From Apostichopus japonicus (lineage: Eukaryota; Echinodermata; Holothuroidea; Aspidochirotida; Stichopodidae): 64,000 nt of DNA. Under the pieces are notes generated by a model. The model searched no databases and had not been told where the DNA came from. It saw only the letters and a list, made by a program, of their open reading frames with translations. Position numbers and translations under genes: made by a program. The stretch spans positions 22,408,398 to 22,472,397 of the forward strand of contig NC_092577.1 in assembly GCF_037975245.1 (NCBI RefSeq), read 5' to 3'. Of the stretch, positions 45,851 to 57,838 are shown piece after piece (position 1 is the first letter of the stretch; every line of letters starts with the position of its first letter).

Positions 45851-45910
45851 AACAAAATGTAAACACCCAATTCAAGTCACGTGACTTCCGAAACCGCATT
45901 TGTCTATTGC
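45851..45910 (-). repeat. Right terminal inverted repeat of the THAP/YqaJ element
   Basis: Complement reads GCAATAGACAAATGCGG, TTTCGG, A, GTCACGTGAC, TTGAATTGGGT. Pairs with the left arm at 41849. Confidence 0.85.
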
Positions 45911-46239
45911 CTCCCAACAAAATTCAAATATTGCAACCTCCCTCTGGTTATTAGGGAACAATGATTGCTAACTGCATAAAGGAATGCTGACTGCACATTG
46001 TCAATTATAATGCACCCGAATCCTAGTTTATTTTACCATTAGTTGCAAATATTTTAGGCACTCTTTGTGTATTATGCAATGACTTTTCTTCTATTCTGTT
46101 TTCTCTTAACACATCACTTTCTTTTTGTAATCATTCCATTAAATCCCAAATGTTCTTCTGATCACACAAATTAAATGAAGTCAAATAATACAATTATTGT
46201 AAAACCCTAACAATGAAATGTATTAACTTGGTAACCTAC

Positions 46240-46410
46240 TGGTATAATGCTTTGCTTTCTTCCAAACAGATAAAAGTGCATTGCATCCTTCACCATCACA
46301 TCACGATCTGCCAGTGACTGCACATGACGAACAGAGCCCAATATTGAAAGCAAATCCTGTCCGTTCATCAACTCTTGTCGCACATGCTCTACCGTTGCAG
46401 CATCCATGAT
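46240..46410 (-). CDS. HECT middle exon
   Basis: 171 nt, phase 0-0, acceptor GGTTTCTTTATAG, donor CCA/GTAGGT. It encodes ATVEHVRQELMNGQDLLSIL, GSVRHVQSLADRDVMVKDAM and HFYLFGRK, agreeing with the LGxxRHIxxLxDRxxMVxDxxxFYVxGR pattern of this HECT class. Intact. Confidence 0.65.
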
Positions 46411-46419
46411 CTATAAAGA

Positions 46420-49260
46420 AACCAAAATTATGTTATTATACTGGGAGATTACAACATTATCTTAGTACTATAGTTTACACTAAAATATAAGTGCTTCCGT
46501 ATTTAGTGGTCTGTAAAATTCCCGACTTATAGTATGTTTAAGCTGCTAAAAGTGTTCAAGCACAATACAGTTGGTTTGGATGAGGCAGCATTGGTAATTA
46601 ATTCCTCATGCATTTGACATACATGCTAAATCTTAATTTGTGCGGCAAAACGGGTTAGTTGCGTGGTGCTACTTTCATTAAATACCGTCCATAAGGAAGG
46701 TTTATTTCCTTTAAGGGGAATTCAAATCAAATTCGAAAGGTATGCTGTATTGGCCCCAAAGATGCCAGATATTCAAATATGGTCACCTTTGGTCCAAATT
46801 ATTTAACTAGTTTTATTACGTACCTTGAAAAAACATTGTTTTCATACTTGGACCTCTGTTGACTCCAGATGACATTTGATCTGCATAAAAAAGTATAGGG
46901 ATCATCTATTTACCAAGGGGTTTCCTACACACACCAGGTTTGAAGTTCAAGCAACCTTTACTCCTTGAGATATGGTGCTTACAAGTTTGGCGTCACAAAT
47001 GCACACGCACGCCATCATCATTGCAAAGGTTTCTCTTAAATCATCAAAGTTTTCAACTAAGTGCTTTCCTGGAGGTCTTTTCTCTCGAAATTGTTCTCAG
47101 ACATTCTTGATGAACAGACAAGATGGCTAATGTCCAAGTGAGGTATATTTCCTCGAGATTAGTATTACTAATTTAAGAATTTTGAGCAAGGCGACCATAT
47201 TTGGGGACAATACATAACTTTAATGGCTGCTTTTGGAAAATAACACTTCATTAAAAGCAGTTAAGTTTACCCTTTTCAATAGTTCTTTGACTTAATCATT
47301 AACATCGTCTAAGGATGGCAGAGTTGTGGCTTCTTGTCCAGATAAGAACTTACCAGTATCCCTATATGTATTGTTTGATATGGCTGAAATGTGTAGAGAA
47401 TCCGGCAAAACTGGTTACAATGAAATTATACACATGCAGGAACTTACAGTAGGGTAGATAGTTGCATGCAACACATATTTTAAATAACTTTGTGCACGAC
47501 TCCCTTTTGAAATACGCAATTGTTACGTTGGAATGCGAGAGGTCCCGATAATTTTGTGGGTAATTTTTAACGGGACACAAGTCTGGGTTCTTCTCTGTAA
47601 GGGACACAGATAAATTGACGAGTCTAGAGAATTTGAATGAGAACGTAAACTATTTTGAACAATAGAGTTTGAACCAACAAAAATAAGTGCTAATTAGAAA
47701 TATATAAATTACTCACAAACTTAACAAGATAGGATACACTTTAAACACGCTGGTCTCTTCCAACGTCATGACTCGACGACGATTCTCGGTCCGTTGTACC
47801 GCGAAATTCACTGGGCCTCGACGAAGTTTCTCGCGATCCCAGAAACAACAGTCACCATATTTCCGGCGATGCTCCAAAACAGAAGACGGACTTATCACCA
47901 GAGCCGGTTCAAAATCAGCTTTATAGCCACCAACGCCTGGCGTAACGAACTTCCTCAACGGAGACAGAAATTCTTCACCTCCGAAATAATAACTGGAAAA
48001 CTGTAGTTTCACAGCAAAGTCCTCTTGAAACTTGTGAATGGAAGTGTAGAATCAATGTTGGTATCGATACCCCAATCCCTCAGAAACTACTGGCAGTTGA
48101 GCACTGACGATATATAGTAGAATGGTATAATATGTGTCGTCGGTTGTAATCGTTCAGAAACTGAAACTTTTCCGATTTGGGCCGGTTTTTATACAATTCG
48201 CCATGTCAGGAATCATGTCAATCTTTCTCGATACACCCGAGTAACAATTCGACCCAGTTTCTCCATTCCCGGAAGTCCTTTAGTAAATACAAAAACATTT
48301 GTTACAACATGACGTCATTCCAGTCATCACAATATAGGTCACAGGTGCTATGGAATGTGCTAGCTTCCACACGAATAGTCTATAGGCCGTCCATGTGGTA
48401 AACAACTCGCGAAACTGTTCCAGTGCATATCTCGCGGAACATTCCAGAGAAACCACGAAGATGCGAGCACATCGTACAACGGGGGTTTCAGGGAAACCGA
48501 GATCAGCGTGTCATCATAAGGAATATACCACAACAATCAGGTATTGCTCATTACATAAATAACATTCTGACACGGTAAACCGACCTAATTTCTCAAATAT
48601 TGATTCGTCACGTAGGCCATTCCAAATACTTCCTATATTATAACATTAGGTTTCTCACTAACAGTGACTAGCGTTAGGCTACAATGGGCCCTCGTGACAC
48701 AATCCATATGCACTTTGCTGCATATCCATTACAATTCCCATAAGTCTCGAAATTGTCACCTAGTTCCTTTTCGATAGAAGTATCAGTTTTCTTCCACATT
48801 TCCTTCAAATGATATTATGGTTGCAAAGTTGACTTGTTACATAGAAAGTGGTAAATTTTCTGTGCTAGCAGGTGAAAACCACGTCCTGATCGCATGTTTA
48901 TTTGCAGGGATATGAATTTTCCAACTTTCAGTAATTATGAATGCATATGGCAACAGCAGGGTGAGTGATGTCATTATGGCAAATGATTTTAAAATTTAGT
49001 AGTTTTTCTTCAATTGCAAATAGAAGAAAAATTGCAATTATTAAAATTACTTGCATTTGGATAAACCTTTCAATTTAGAGTATCTTGATAGCTTAAACAT
49101 TACTGTATAGACAGAGAATCGAGTGGAAAGCTTTCATGGGAAGCATACAGCAATAGTACCATCCATTTGCATATACTACAAACAAACATCCATTTCTGTT
49201 CAAACATACATTCATCAATAAATGTTGGTAAGCTTGATTCCAAATGTGTACACATAGAAA
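46420..49260. other. HECT intron sequence; no exon found for the remaining N-lobe
   Basis: 46840-47000 is a degenerate TTGACCTCNGTTGACTCC / CTCCTTGAGATAT repeat related to that at 16.9-17.8 kb. A minus frame at 48012-47713 (SSYYFGGEEFLSPLRKFV...) is open but lacks an ATG, a homologue or clear splice sites, and is not called. A TATA-like ACTATATATCG lies at about 48105-48115 on the minus strand. Confidence 0.4.
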
Positions 49261-49266
49261 TACTAC

Positions 49267-49540
49267 CTTGTGCTGACAGTGCCAATTGGCGTGCCTCCAT
49301 TAATAGAGATACGACACATCAGTGCTTCCTTTAGCAAGAGACGGAGAAACTCCTTCACTGACGTCGATGTAATCCACAAACATTAACACTGATTTTGCGC
49401 AGTGGTTGCAAGTACTTCCGGGAGAAGGCTCTGGTTGCACAATCCATAATCCTATCTGTGTTCAGATTGACATACTTTGCAGTTGGTACTGCTTCACTCA
49501 AAACCTGTGCCGAAGAATCAGCAGCTCAGCTTTCCAATCC
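49267..49540 (-). CDS. HECT N-lobe start exon (TGA and frameshifts)
   Basis: Acceptor CCTTTGCTTTACAG. The frame reads GLES, TGA (49526-49528), AADSSAQVLSEAVPTAKYVN, TDRIMDCATRAFSRK and LQPLRKISV. It then shifts to MFVDYIDVSEG, then to KEFLRLLLKEALMCRI and finally EARQLALSAQ at donor GTAGTA. All pieces correspond to the start of a G2E3-like HECT domain, but the GGPxREF segment is disrupted. This exon is the clearest evidence that the gene is dead. Confidence 0.7.
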
Positions 49541-49544
49541 CTGT

Positions 49545-51113
49545 AAAGCAAAGGTCACAGAAATACAAAATGCATTAATTGTGATATATATGCCACTCTT
49601 TGGTGCAACACACTCTAGTTCTATCATTGAGGAAAAGTAAGGAACCAACTTTCATGACTGCTCACCCTGCAAACTCAGACTACACAGTGTGTGACAAATT
49701 TCAAGTATTTTGGCACTGCATGTACACTATAAAGATTGCGATGTCACAGTGTTGTGGACAAACTGTCAATATTTTGAGTTTTCATTTTAAGCCCCACACA
49801 TGCAGTCATTACTATACATGCAACCCCCCCCCCCAATAAAAATAACATAGGCTATACCAGGGCCATGATTGAAGATACTCCATCGATTGCATCTCAAACT
49901 GAGGTGAATAGACACTTGCTGGAAAGTGAATGGGATGTATGGACTGGAGTGAATGTAGGATTAGTATGTGTCAATTCCCTTCCATTTGACGTTGGCTTTC
50001 ATGAAGTATTATAAAAAACTTTCAGCTAAATCTTATTTGCCCAGCCACCTCATGAAAATTTAATCAGCAGTCATGCATGTCAAACAACATGTTCATACCA
50101 AATTAATAAGAAGTCTATATCACATACAGTTGGTGAGAAATTGTATTTTTCCCTGATGACTTTGATTAAGGAGCTCCTAAGCAATACCATTCAAGTCAAT
50201 TACTCAATGTGCCATAATCTTGGAAATATGATAAATACTTCTGACCTTCAATGACCAAAAAAATCTTCTTTCAATTCCAATGACTCATTCACATACGAAA
50301 TTAGCAAGGTGCCCATTCGGCTTCAGACTTCTTTCAGACTTCTTTCAGACTTCTTTCAGACTTCAAATGACCGTAAACCTACACATTTCACGTTGAAGAA
50401 ATAGGCTTCTTCTACTTTACATGGTGCATCCAAATATCAAGGACATCCGAGCTTCCCTGCTCGTGAAAGATTTTCACCATTGCTGAACTCTATTTTGAAT
50501 AGACTTCTTTTACTAATTAATATGCTATGATATCCATATTAACTCATTAACTTCTCTCTTGTTCTTCACTCGAATGAGCATCGGGCAAAGATGACAAACT
50601 TGAAGAACGGGATCGCAACATGCCTTCCTGGGTAAACGCTATTATATGTTGTAGATTTCCCTGTATTTACACAAATGTTATTTTTTTCAATATGTACTTG
50701 TTTAATACTTATTTATATCTATAAATATTTATATATTTCATGCATACAACAATTACAAATTAAAGTATATAGTATATAAAGTATATATATCAGGGATTGC
50801 ACTCTAATTGTTGTTTTTATGTAGGCCATGCATGAAATTTTGGAAACGATACCGCAACTGAAAAACATTCAATCATATTGACCACACACCCATGCATGAA
50901 AAGGTCCAAAAGTGTCATATTAGACATGTAAGAGATTCTTCATCTACTGCCCCTGCCCACATGTTACCCCAAACATGCAAGGAAGCTATAAATGTTACAA
51001 GTATATGTTTGTTGACAAATTTATTTCATTTGAATTTATATTTAGTACATCATTTATAATACCCACAATTGTGATATATTCTAAAGATGTCGGAATTTAT
51101 ACAGCTGACTTAC
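49545..51113. other. Intron; short tandem repeat and poly-C
   Basis: Holds an 11-bp tandem repeat (CAGACTTCTTT, about 3.5 units, 50333-50372), a C9 run (49825-49834), and AT-rich sequence with degenerate TGACCTTCAATGACC words near 50245. No exon. Confidence 0.5.
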
Positions 51114-51203
51114 ATCTGGAAGATCTTCACCAATGGCTGTTATGAAGTCATCCTCCATCACAGGTAAAGTCACGTCAAAATCATCGTCACTGTCATGAGT
51201 TTG
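51114..51203 (-). CDS. Acidic linker exon of the HECT gene
   Basis: 90 nt, phase 0-0, acceptor TATTCACCAG, donor GAT/GTAAGT. It encodes QTHDSDDDFDVTLPVMEDDF and ITAIGEDLPD. It is followed in phase by the HECT start exon. Confidence 0.55.
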
Positions 51204-51615
51204 CTGGTGAATACATATCAATGTCAAACTGAAGTTCAAGAAGTGCCTTCAGTGTAGTCTGGGTGTTGCAATATTGTTGTATTAATGCAAATCATCACTA
51301 TATTAAACATGACATCCTTTCAAGCTTCCCTGTCTTGAAATATTATGTTTACAGTTTGCTTTTGCAATCCCAGGTGTTGAGAGGACCTTCAACATCATCC
51401 GCCCTAAACTTTCTTCTTCTTAATCATTGTGCTACACCGGTACCAAAATATGAGACCTGTCCAAGCTTCTCTTCTAGCTCTGTTACACCCCTGTTGAACT
51501 GAAATGATAAATGACCATTACCAAAACAGTAATCAATATGTTAAACCTATATTACCAATATGAGATCTGCCAAAGGTTTAAGTATATACAGTAACAATGA
51601 GATGAGGACACTTAC

Positions 51616-51741
51616 GTTGATTACAGAAAAAAGAACTCCTGGGGCACCGGATGTTATTACGTGGTTTCTAAATGAGTTGGATGTGCCTGATGGGCCATCT
51701 CCTTGGGGGTTTCCAGCTGTAGTTGGTTCTTCTGGTTCCAC
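51616..51741 (-). CDS. Linker exon of the HECT gene
   Basis: 126 nt, phase 0-0, acceptor CTTGACAGCAG, donor AAC/GTAAGTG. It encodes VEPEEPTTAGNPQGDGPSGT and SNSFRNHVITSGAPGVLFSV. Low complexity, no domain. Open and with good splice signals on both sides. Confidence 0.5.
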
Positions 51742-51744
51742 CTG

Positions 51745-53260
51745 CTGTCAAGTTATAAAGGATGTTTTCAAACTGAACTCAAAATCTGTTGGCACACTGG
51801 GAAAGTAAAACGAGCTGCACAATTGACATATGTTTTGAAAATTAACAACTTGCTAGGTATTTTTCAGGCCAGTAGTCAGCTCCTGTTTTGTGATAAATTT
51901 ATGTTTGAAACTAACATGCTTACTAAACTTTGTCTGATTTTAAAGGTGTCTGTACAGTCTTCTGTACAAACTTCAATCAAATCTGCAACTCTGGCGTTGA
52001 GATTGCGCGCCAATCATACTGATCTATCACTGCTGTAGGACTACAGTCCTTTTTCATGTGGACTTGGATTATGCATGGCCTAGGGATGTTTGGATTCGGA
52101 CTTGTCCTGGACTTTGGATCCACTGGACTGGATTTGAGCCCTTGTCTGGGCCCGTTTACTCATGTTGTATCATAAGGATATGAAATCGTTTCACTATTTT
52201 TATTTCAATTGTTGAATATAAATGTCTTCTGTAACTACTGATTGGGCAGCACCTACGTAAACATTTCATTCTTCAATGGACCTCTTGGCTGACCATCCCA
52301 AGTTCATATATCTCATTCCTTGTCCAACAATGTCAGAATGTGTATGAACAAAGAAAATTGTACATAAGGGGAGCAACTTTTGTACACAAGTAGTTTCATA
52401 CATATAACATTTGAAATGGTGATATACAGAAGTGGCTTGATACTGATATTAGATGATGGTTAAATGTTAAAAGTTGTTGAGAAGCTGCTGTGTCAAGGCA
52501 AATTCCGGAATGCACAGAAAAGGAAGAAATGTACATGTAAATATCAAAATACCATGTAAATTTCTTAAATGAGTATTAGGCAAATCAGATTAGAGGAATG
52601 GAATGCTAAGGGATGTAATTGTTGTCAAACAGGATGACAATGTAAGTTAGGGCAATTTGACTGACACTAATGTACCAAAGCTAAGAAATTTAAAATGTCA
52701 AAATAGAATATATCAGAACACTATGACTGGCAAAAGTGTCCCCAAATGTACTATAGAAGAGAGTGTCAAATGTGAGGACACTATTTGTGTGGCCTCTGTG
52801 ACTAATAGTAGTGTAGTGACCTCACATGTACATAACAAGAGCACTTAAAACATAAGGACAATATAATTAGATGATCCATGATCATCTATATTGTTGGCTG
52901 CTCCTTCAAGAACCGTAATGTCATGTAGGCCTACTATGATGTTATTGTGGTGACACCCATATACTGTAGGATGAATCCATTAACAGGTCAGTGTCCTTAT
53001 AGGGCAATGAACGACAGTACAATATATTAAATTATGGTAGTGAGGGTGGTGGACCTTATCCATAGAGTGTAAAGAATGTGAACATACATGTGAAATTACT
53101 ATTACTTAATGCAAGTGGTGACATAGTGGAAGATTGCAAACAATTATGGTACTCAGTGAAATTTCCTATTTTGCAGTAACTTTGAACAACTTTTGAAATA
53201 TGTCCCATTTCAATATGTAACATCACCAAAGGTGCTTGCAATTACAACTTACCCATCACA
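51745..53260. other. Intron or intergenic DNA, nothing recognised
   Basis: Short ORFs only. A few palindromic words such as GATGATCCATGATCATC (52873-52889). No RNA gene or element end identified. Confidence 0.45.
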
Positions 53261-53267
53261 CATTTAC

Positions 53268-53405
53268 TAGGCATGATTCCTCCAGACCAATGTCAAGTAG
53301 GGTGTTGGATGCAAAATTTGCTATTTGTATTTCATATCCCCTCATGATATTGATGGTGAAGTCTTCTGTAGCATCTTGCGATGATCCAATCCAGTTGACT
53401 AAGGC
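53268..53405 (-). CDS. Possible upstream exon of the HECT gene
   Basis: 138 nt, phase 0-0, acceptor TTGTCTTCATTGAG, donor CTA/GTAAATG. It encodes ALVNWIGSSQDATEDFTINI, then RGYEIQIANFASNTLLDIGL and EESCL. The RGxxxxxxxFxxxTLxDxGLxE spacing recalls ubiquitin-like beta-grasp segments but is too weak to call. A further candidate exon, 54279-54192 (SATKHNEEVPVNKETGL, donor GTGAGA), has a different phase. Confidence 0.4.
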
Positions 53406-54348
53406 CTCAATGAAGACAAAACAACACAAGAGTATGTAAGGCATATATGTGGCATACATACAGGATTCTGCAAACAAGGAAAGCAATGATAATGCATAGT
53501 GCAGCTTATTTCGTATTAAAATATATGGTGCTAAATAATGAATTGACATATCTTAGAAAACTGTATTTGGCCGACTGTTGAGAAGACTTGGCCTGATAAT
53601 ATAAGCTTAGGAAAGTTGAACATTGTGAAAATGGGTAAATTGCGAAGAAGTCAAATGAGTGGACCATAACTAAGGCTCAAACATGATATCTGCTCAAACC
53701 TGTGTTTTGAGGTTAGGCCTAGCCTAAAGAGTGGCTGCTAATGATCACGAATACTGCTTTGAACTGTGTAGTTAGTTTAGAGACCCAAGGATCAGGAGGC
53801 ATTAAAGTAGCATATCCGTATTAATATTAGATCGTAGATGAACACTGGCTTATTTCAAGTCTTAATCCTTTCGATTACAAACTGTATTTATCTCCCAACC
53901 GGCTTCGGTTACATTAACATTTAACACAAACATCCAATTGCAAGAAAATCATTCCACGCACCTGTCCACTGTATTATTTCAATGCAACGTAACTCAAATA
54001 CAGTATACGTACAATACGTGCGTTAGCTAAATTCGCGTAACTGATAGTAGTTATGCTATACACATAAGTATAACACTAGGCTGTTTCACTACATGATTCG
54101 ACCACTCGGTCATGCAACGTTCGATTGATAGGATCTTGGTAATTAAACTTTCTCTGAGATAATGTCGAGTATGTAAAAAAGTGTCTCACCATTATGTACA
54201 CATCCTATGATGCCAACCGAGGTAACAAGGCCCGTTTCTTTGTTTACAGGTACTTCTTCATTGTGCTTGGTAGCTGACTCTAGTTAGGCTATATTAAAGC
54301 TTATATTGGTCACATTCGTCACTACGTTGAAACTGTGTACACTACTGT

Positions 54349-56182
54349 GCTTTTTACGTGCAAAGAAACGGACACGGACCAAAGGTCGACAAAACCAAAA
54401 ACAATCCCAGTCTCTTAACAACCACCAAAAACCCAACTGAAAACCCACAAACAGAAATCTCTCACTCACCCACAAATGTATAAAATGTAGCGTTTAACGT
54501 GACGTGAAAAGGACACGGACCCAAAGGCTAACAGAACCAAAACAATAAAGCTCCACAAACCAGCCCCAAAAAGCCAACTCCAAACCACAAACAGAACCCC
54601 CCCCCCCAAACCCATATTATGTAACGACCACACAAACCCCCCATCCCACACATAACAACTAACTAACTCCAAAATTCATCCGGGGTACGCCGTACCGATA
54701 GCAGACGACAGGCTTGCGCATTACCTGCGAAGTTTTCCCAACACGGGTCTTTTCAAGCCCCTAGCAGTATTCCCCCTTTTCTTACGAGGGAGCAGAGTTC
54801 TTAACTCCCCGTCAACCTTGATCGAGTGGACCTCCCTGTCAGGAACAGGGGGTCCACTAGCGATCATCGTGTCCGGTATAGCGGAAGCGGCTGCGGTGGA
54901 AGGGCCACTCGAGTCAATGAGATCAGTTGCCTGTTTCGTCTCATCAAACCAATCGGAGGACTCCTTAGCCACAACTATTAAGGCTGTAGTGCAGTCCTCC
55001 ATTGGCGAGTCAGAATCTGGGCCACTTAATGTCTCTTGGGCCGGTTGACTCGGGGCCCAACTAGTATCACCGATAGCGGGCGTAGCTACCGGTGAACCAG
55101 TACAAGCGGCATCCTGCGCCGCGTGCCACTCCGCTAGTACCACCTCCGCCGTTTTGTCCTGCTTTGCCTCAGTGGGCAGGCTGGCAGTCTCGGCAAGTTC
55201 GATCAGGGGAGAGGTCGGACACGAAAGGGGGAACAAAGCCTCCATCGGGGCGCTAGTGTCGGACACTGGGGCGATGACAAGAGCATCATGTGATACGGTG
55301 TCAGAGGCCGGGACAGGGACCGCTTGAACCACGCCCGTAGCCACTCTCGCGGCGTATGAGCGGTCTGGGCATAAACGGGCGAGATGGCCCGTTTTCCCAC
55401 ACGAGTTGCAAACGATATCCCCTTTACACTCGGCCAGGGTATGCCCAACCTGTAAACAGCGGCTACACCGCTTGTTCGGGCACAACCTGGCCTCATGTCC
55501 TTCCAGCCCACACCTCCAACAAGTGCGAGGCTGTCCCGGGTATGCAATGTGGGCCCTGTGCCCATTAGCCCACAAGGTAGAGGGGATATCGGACTTGAGT
55601 TCAACTCTAACTCGTCTAGTCCCGGTCTTGACACCCTTACATTCAAGGAATTCCGGCTCCTCGTAGCCGGTCACCTTCCCAAAACGCCCCAGTGTCCGCA
55701 CAACAACCTGTTCAGACATGTCCAGAGGGAGAAGGACTGTCACCCACACCGAACTGTCATACGGTGTGACCTTCAATCCCTCAACTCCCTCCAACACATG
55801 GACACCTCGGACGCTGGCAGCCTCCGAGGTGAACCGAACATCAAAAACATTCATACCCCGGAGAGGTTTACGCTGAAGCGCGTCAACCTCTCCAGGGACC
55901 TTTAAACCAACAGAACGCAAATGTGAAAAAAACTTGTCCGGGGACGACCTTAGCCTCCCCCGAAAAACTCAACAATACGATTTTGCTATCACGGCGAGCC
56001 ACCATCACAGCTAGGGGTGTGGCAAGCCACGCACCTACGAAAAACAAAAACCACGCAACAAAGCCAAAACTACACTAAACAAACTATTGAAAGGCCAACG
56101 TAAAAACACACAAAGTGTGTGGTCAACGAAAAAGTGGAGAGCAGCCGAAAACACGTCCGCACTCCACGAAAGCAAACTACAT
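54349..56182 (-). mobile_element. ORF1-only 'half-LINE' copy 2
   Basis: Same organisation and both ends as the copy at 5771-7589: 5'UTR, ORF1, TAATG junction, last ORF2 codons, common 3'UTR ending CACGTAAAAAGC at 54349. The flanks (AGTAGTGTACA after the 3' end, AGTAGTTTGCA before the 5' end) may be a decayed target duplication. ORF1 is much better preserved than in copy 1, so this copy is probably younger. Confidence 0.85.
54721..56005 (-). CDS. LINE ORF1 protein, three CCHC zinc knuckles, nearly intact
   Basis: ATG at 56005 (MVARRDSKIVLLSFSG), one missing base near 55957 relative to copy 1, then an open frame of 399 residues from 55920 to TAA (54723-54721). Order: SVGLKVPGEVDALQRKPL, a putative RNA-binding fold (VRFTSEA; VVVRTLGRFGKVTGYEE; GTRRVRVELKSDIPSTLW; AYPGQP), three CX2CX4HX4C knuckles (CWRCGLEGHEARLC, CSRCLQVGHTLAEC, CNSCGKTGHLARLC; about 55530-55370), a Ser/Thr/Pro/acidic tail and a basic end (PRKKRGNTARGLKRP). 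This is the nucleic-acid-binding chaperone-like ORF1 of CCHC-type LINEs. The stop overlaps an ATG. Confidence 0.8.
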
Positions 56183-57838
56183 CTGCAAACTACTAATGGT
56201 TTACTTACGGATCGTGCATATCGGCGAATGCTGCATTCGTCAGTATGTCAGAGTTGAAACGGTGTGTCCATACGCATTCGTCAGATCTAAAGCATTTTTA
56301 TCTAAAAAACCAGATATTTTCCAAATTTGAGACCCCGGCCATTCGATTCTACGTCATTCAAATAGCCCAGAACAATATCTAAGTCAATTTCGCTAAAAGT
56401 GCAGATTCGCCACTACGCCAAAACGGGGACGAAATGAGTTGTTAAGCCCGAATTGAAGGGGAATTGTGAAATAATGTAACCCCAAAACATTTGTGTGCTC
56501 TGCACATAGATTGTCCATAATGAATAGATGAGTCCTATTAATGTTAGTGTCTTGATGTTAATGAGTGTGCATGGCTTAGAACCAAATTCTGAACTTGTCA
56601 ATATTTTGGCAACCATATATGTCCGGTTTTCTTCGAACTGTAATAGGGCCTATGGTGGCAGTTGTGATGATGAGATATATATCAGCATAGAAGTCAAAGC
56701 AGGTCTCATGCACTGAAATTTGCACCGGTACCAGGTGAGCAGTGCAGTGTTTACTGTTTGATTAGCTACATGTCGCAGCAATGGAATGACCACACCAGAC
56801 CATATTGTGCGGTGAAATGGGCTGAGGTCTGCAGCTTGCACAAAATACAGTCGGTCGGATTCCCGATAGTGAATTTGGTCCCTTGACATACAGGTGTTCT
56901 GCAGTTGTAGATATGCTGTAGTCGTAGACTGTGAGTCAGAGTCAGAAATCAGTCTACCGACTAGAATTTCACCCTCGAGTAACCATCTTCGACTATAAAT
57001 ACTGAGAAAAATGTCATGTCATATGTCTGACGACAAAATACATAGTATGTATTATTTTATTAATACAAAACCCTACATGTTTGTGAATTGTCTTTATACT
57101 GTAAAATGAAACATTGAGGTATTGTGAAGAATATGCTTATATTATGAAGAATATGCTTATTATGGATATTATTATGGATATGGATATTATGAAGAATATG
57201 CTTATATAACATTACATGTTAATAATTTTGCAATTTCGGAGTTGGTCTAAGAGCTAGTTATGTTCGGAATGGCTGCCCTACAGTGCTGATGGGCACTACC
57301 CCTCTCTTAGCATTCTGGAAAGTGGCTAAAAGGCTGATAGTTTCACTAAACATCTGTCTGATGGCGACGTTATATGACGGTGCCATGTATTATTTGCAGT
57401 ACATGCCTGTCTCGTTGCAACCTGAACACTGTTTGAAAAGTACTGATGTGCCTATGCACATATTTAGATCTACATTTGCACCTACGCACGTATGCAGTGT
57501 AGGTCTATATATCTGTCCATAGTTACGCAAATCATCCACATATAGTTAATGTAGCCCAATCAATCAATGATCCAGTTAATGTACTGTGGGAATGCCTGTT
57601 AGGGCCAGATTCAAGTAAACTGCTTAGTACCACAACATTGATTGACGCAATCCAAAATGAAGCGGACAAGTATTGCATTTACATATTTTTGCACTAAGCA
57701 CAGTTCTGCCCAACAGTTAGCAATTACTCTCATAGATCTCTTCTCCATGCAAGAATACACCCCCTTAGGCAGTATGTTCAAGATAAGTTTCCATTGCCAA
57801 GTTCTAAGATAGTTGTCATGTGGTGATGTGATGGAGTA
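56183..57838. other. Non-coding DNA
   Basis: Includes a short GAAGAATATGCTTAT repeat cluster at 57125-57205. ORFs at 57283 and elsewhere show no recognisable protein features. Confidence 0.45.

Larger units (their letters stand above)
41849..45910. mobile_element. THAP/DDE + SWIM/YqaJ DNA transposon (ISL2EU-like), 4.06 kb, both ends present
   Basis: Terminal inverted repeats start GCAATAGACAAA (41849) and end TTTGTCTATTGC (45910). Similarity runs inward through CGGTTTCG and the palindrome GTCACGTGAC (41884-41893; 45876-45885). CT lies outside both ends (41847-41848; 45911-45912), a candidate 2-bp target duplication. Two convergent genes occupy the interior: a THAP-DDE transposase (plus) and a SWIM/YqaJ nuclease-like protein (minus). 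This pairing is characteristic of eukaryotic ISL2EU-type elements. Both genes carry frameshifts, so this copy is no longer autonomous. It sits in an intron of the HECT pseudogene. Confidence 0.85.
38277..53405 (-). pseudogene. G2E3-like HECT-domain E3 ubiquitin ligase gene, decayed, seven exons visible
   Basis: Exons in transcript order: 53405-53268, 51741-51616, 51203-51114 (all phase 0-0, linker-like), 49540-49267 (start of HECT), 46410-46240 (phase 0-0), 39269-39063 and 38519-38277 (C-lobe and stop). Together they give a HECT domain of the type multiplied in fish and invertebrates (annotated G2E3-like), in which a C-lobe Cys would accept ubiquitin. The catalytic box is ANTC. Damage: TGA at 49526-49528, frameshifts in exons 49540, 39269 and 38519, and no exon found for part of the N-lobe. 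A LINE fragment, a THAP/YqaJ transposon and a foreign first exon lie in one intron. The three linker exons belong here by strand, order and phase only. Confidence 0.65.

Noticed and set aside
47713-48012. Minus ORF of 99 residues in the HECT intron
   Set aside because: No ATG, no family match and no convincing splice sites. GC content alone may keep it open.
54818-55905. Plus-strand ORFs opposite LINE ORF1
   Set aside because: Shadows of the conserved minus-strand ORF1 with its CCHC knuckles.
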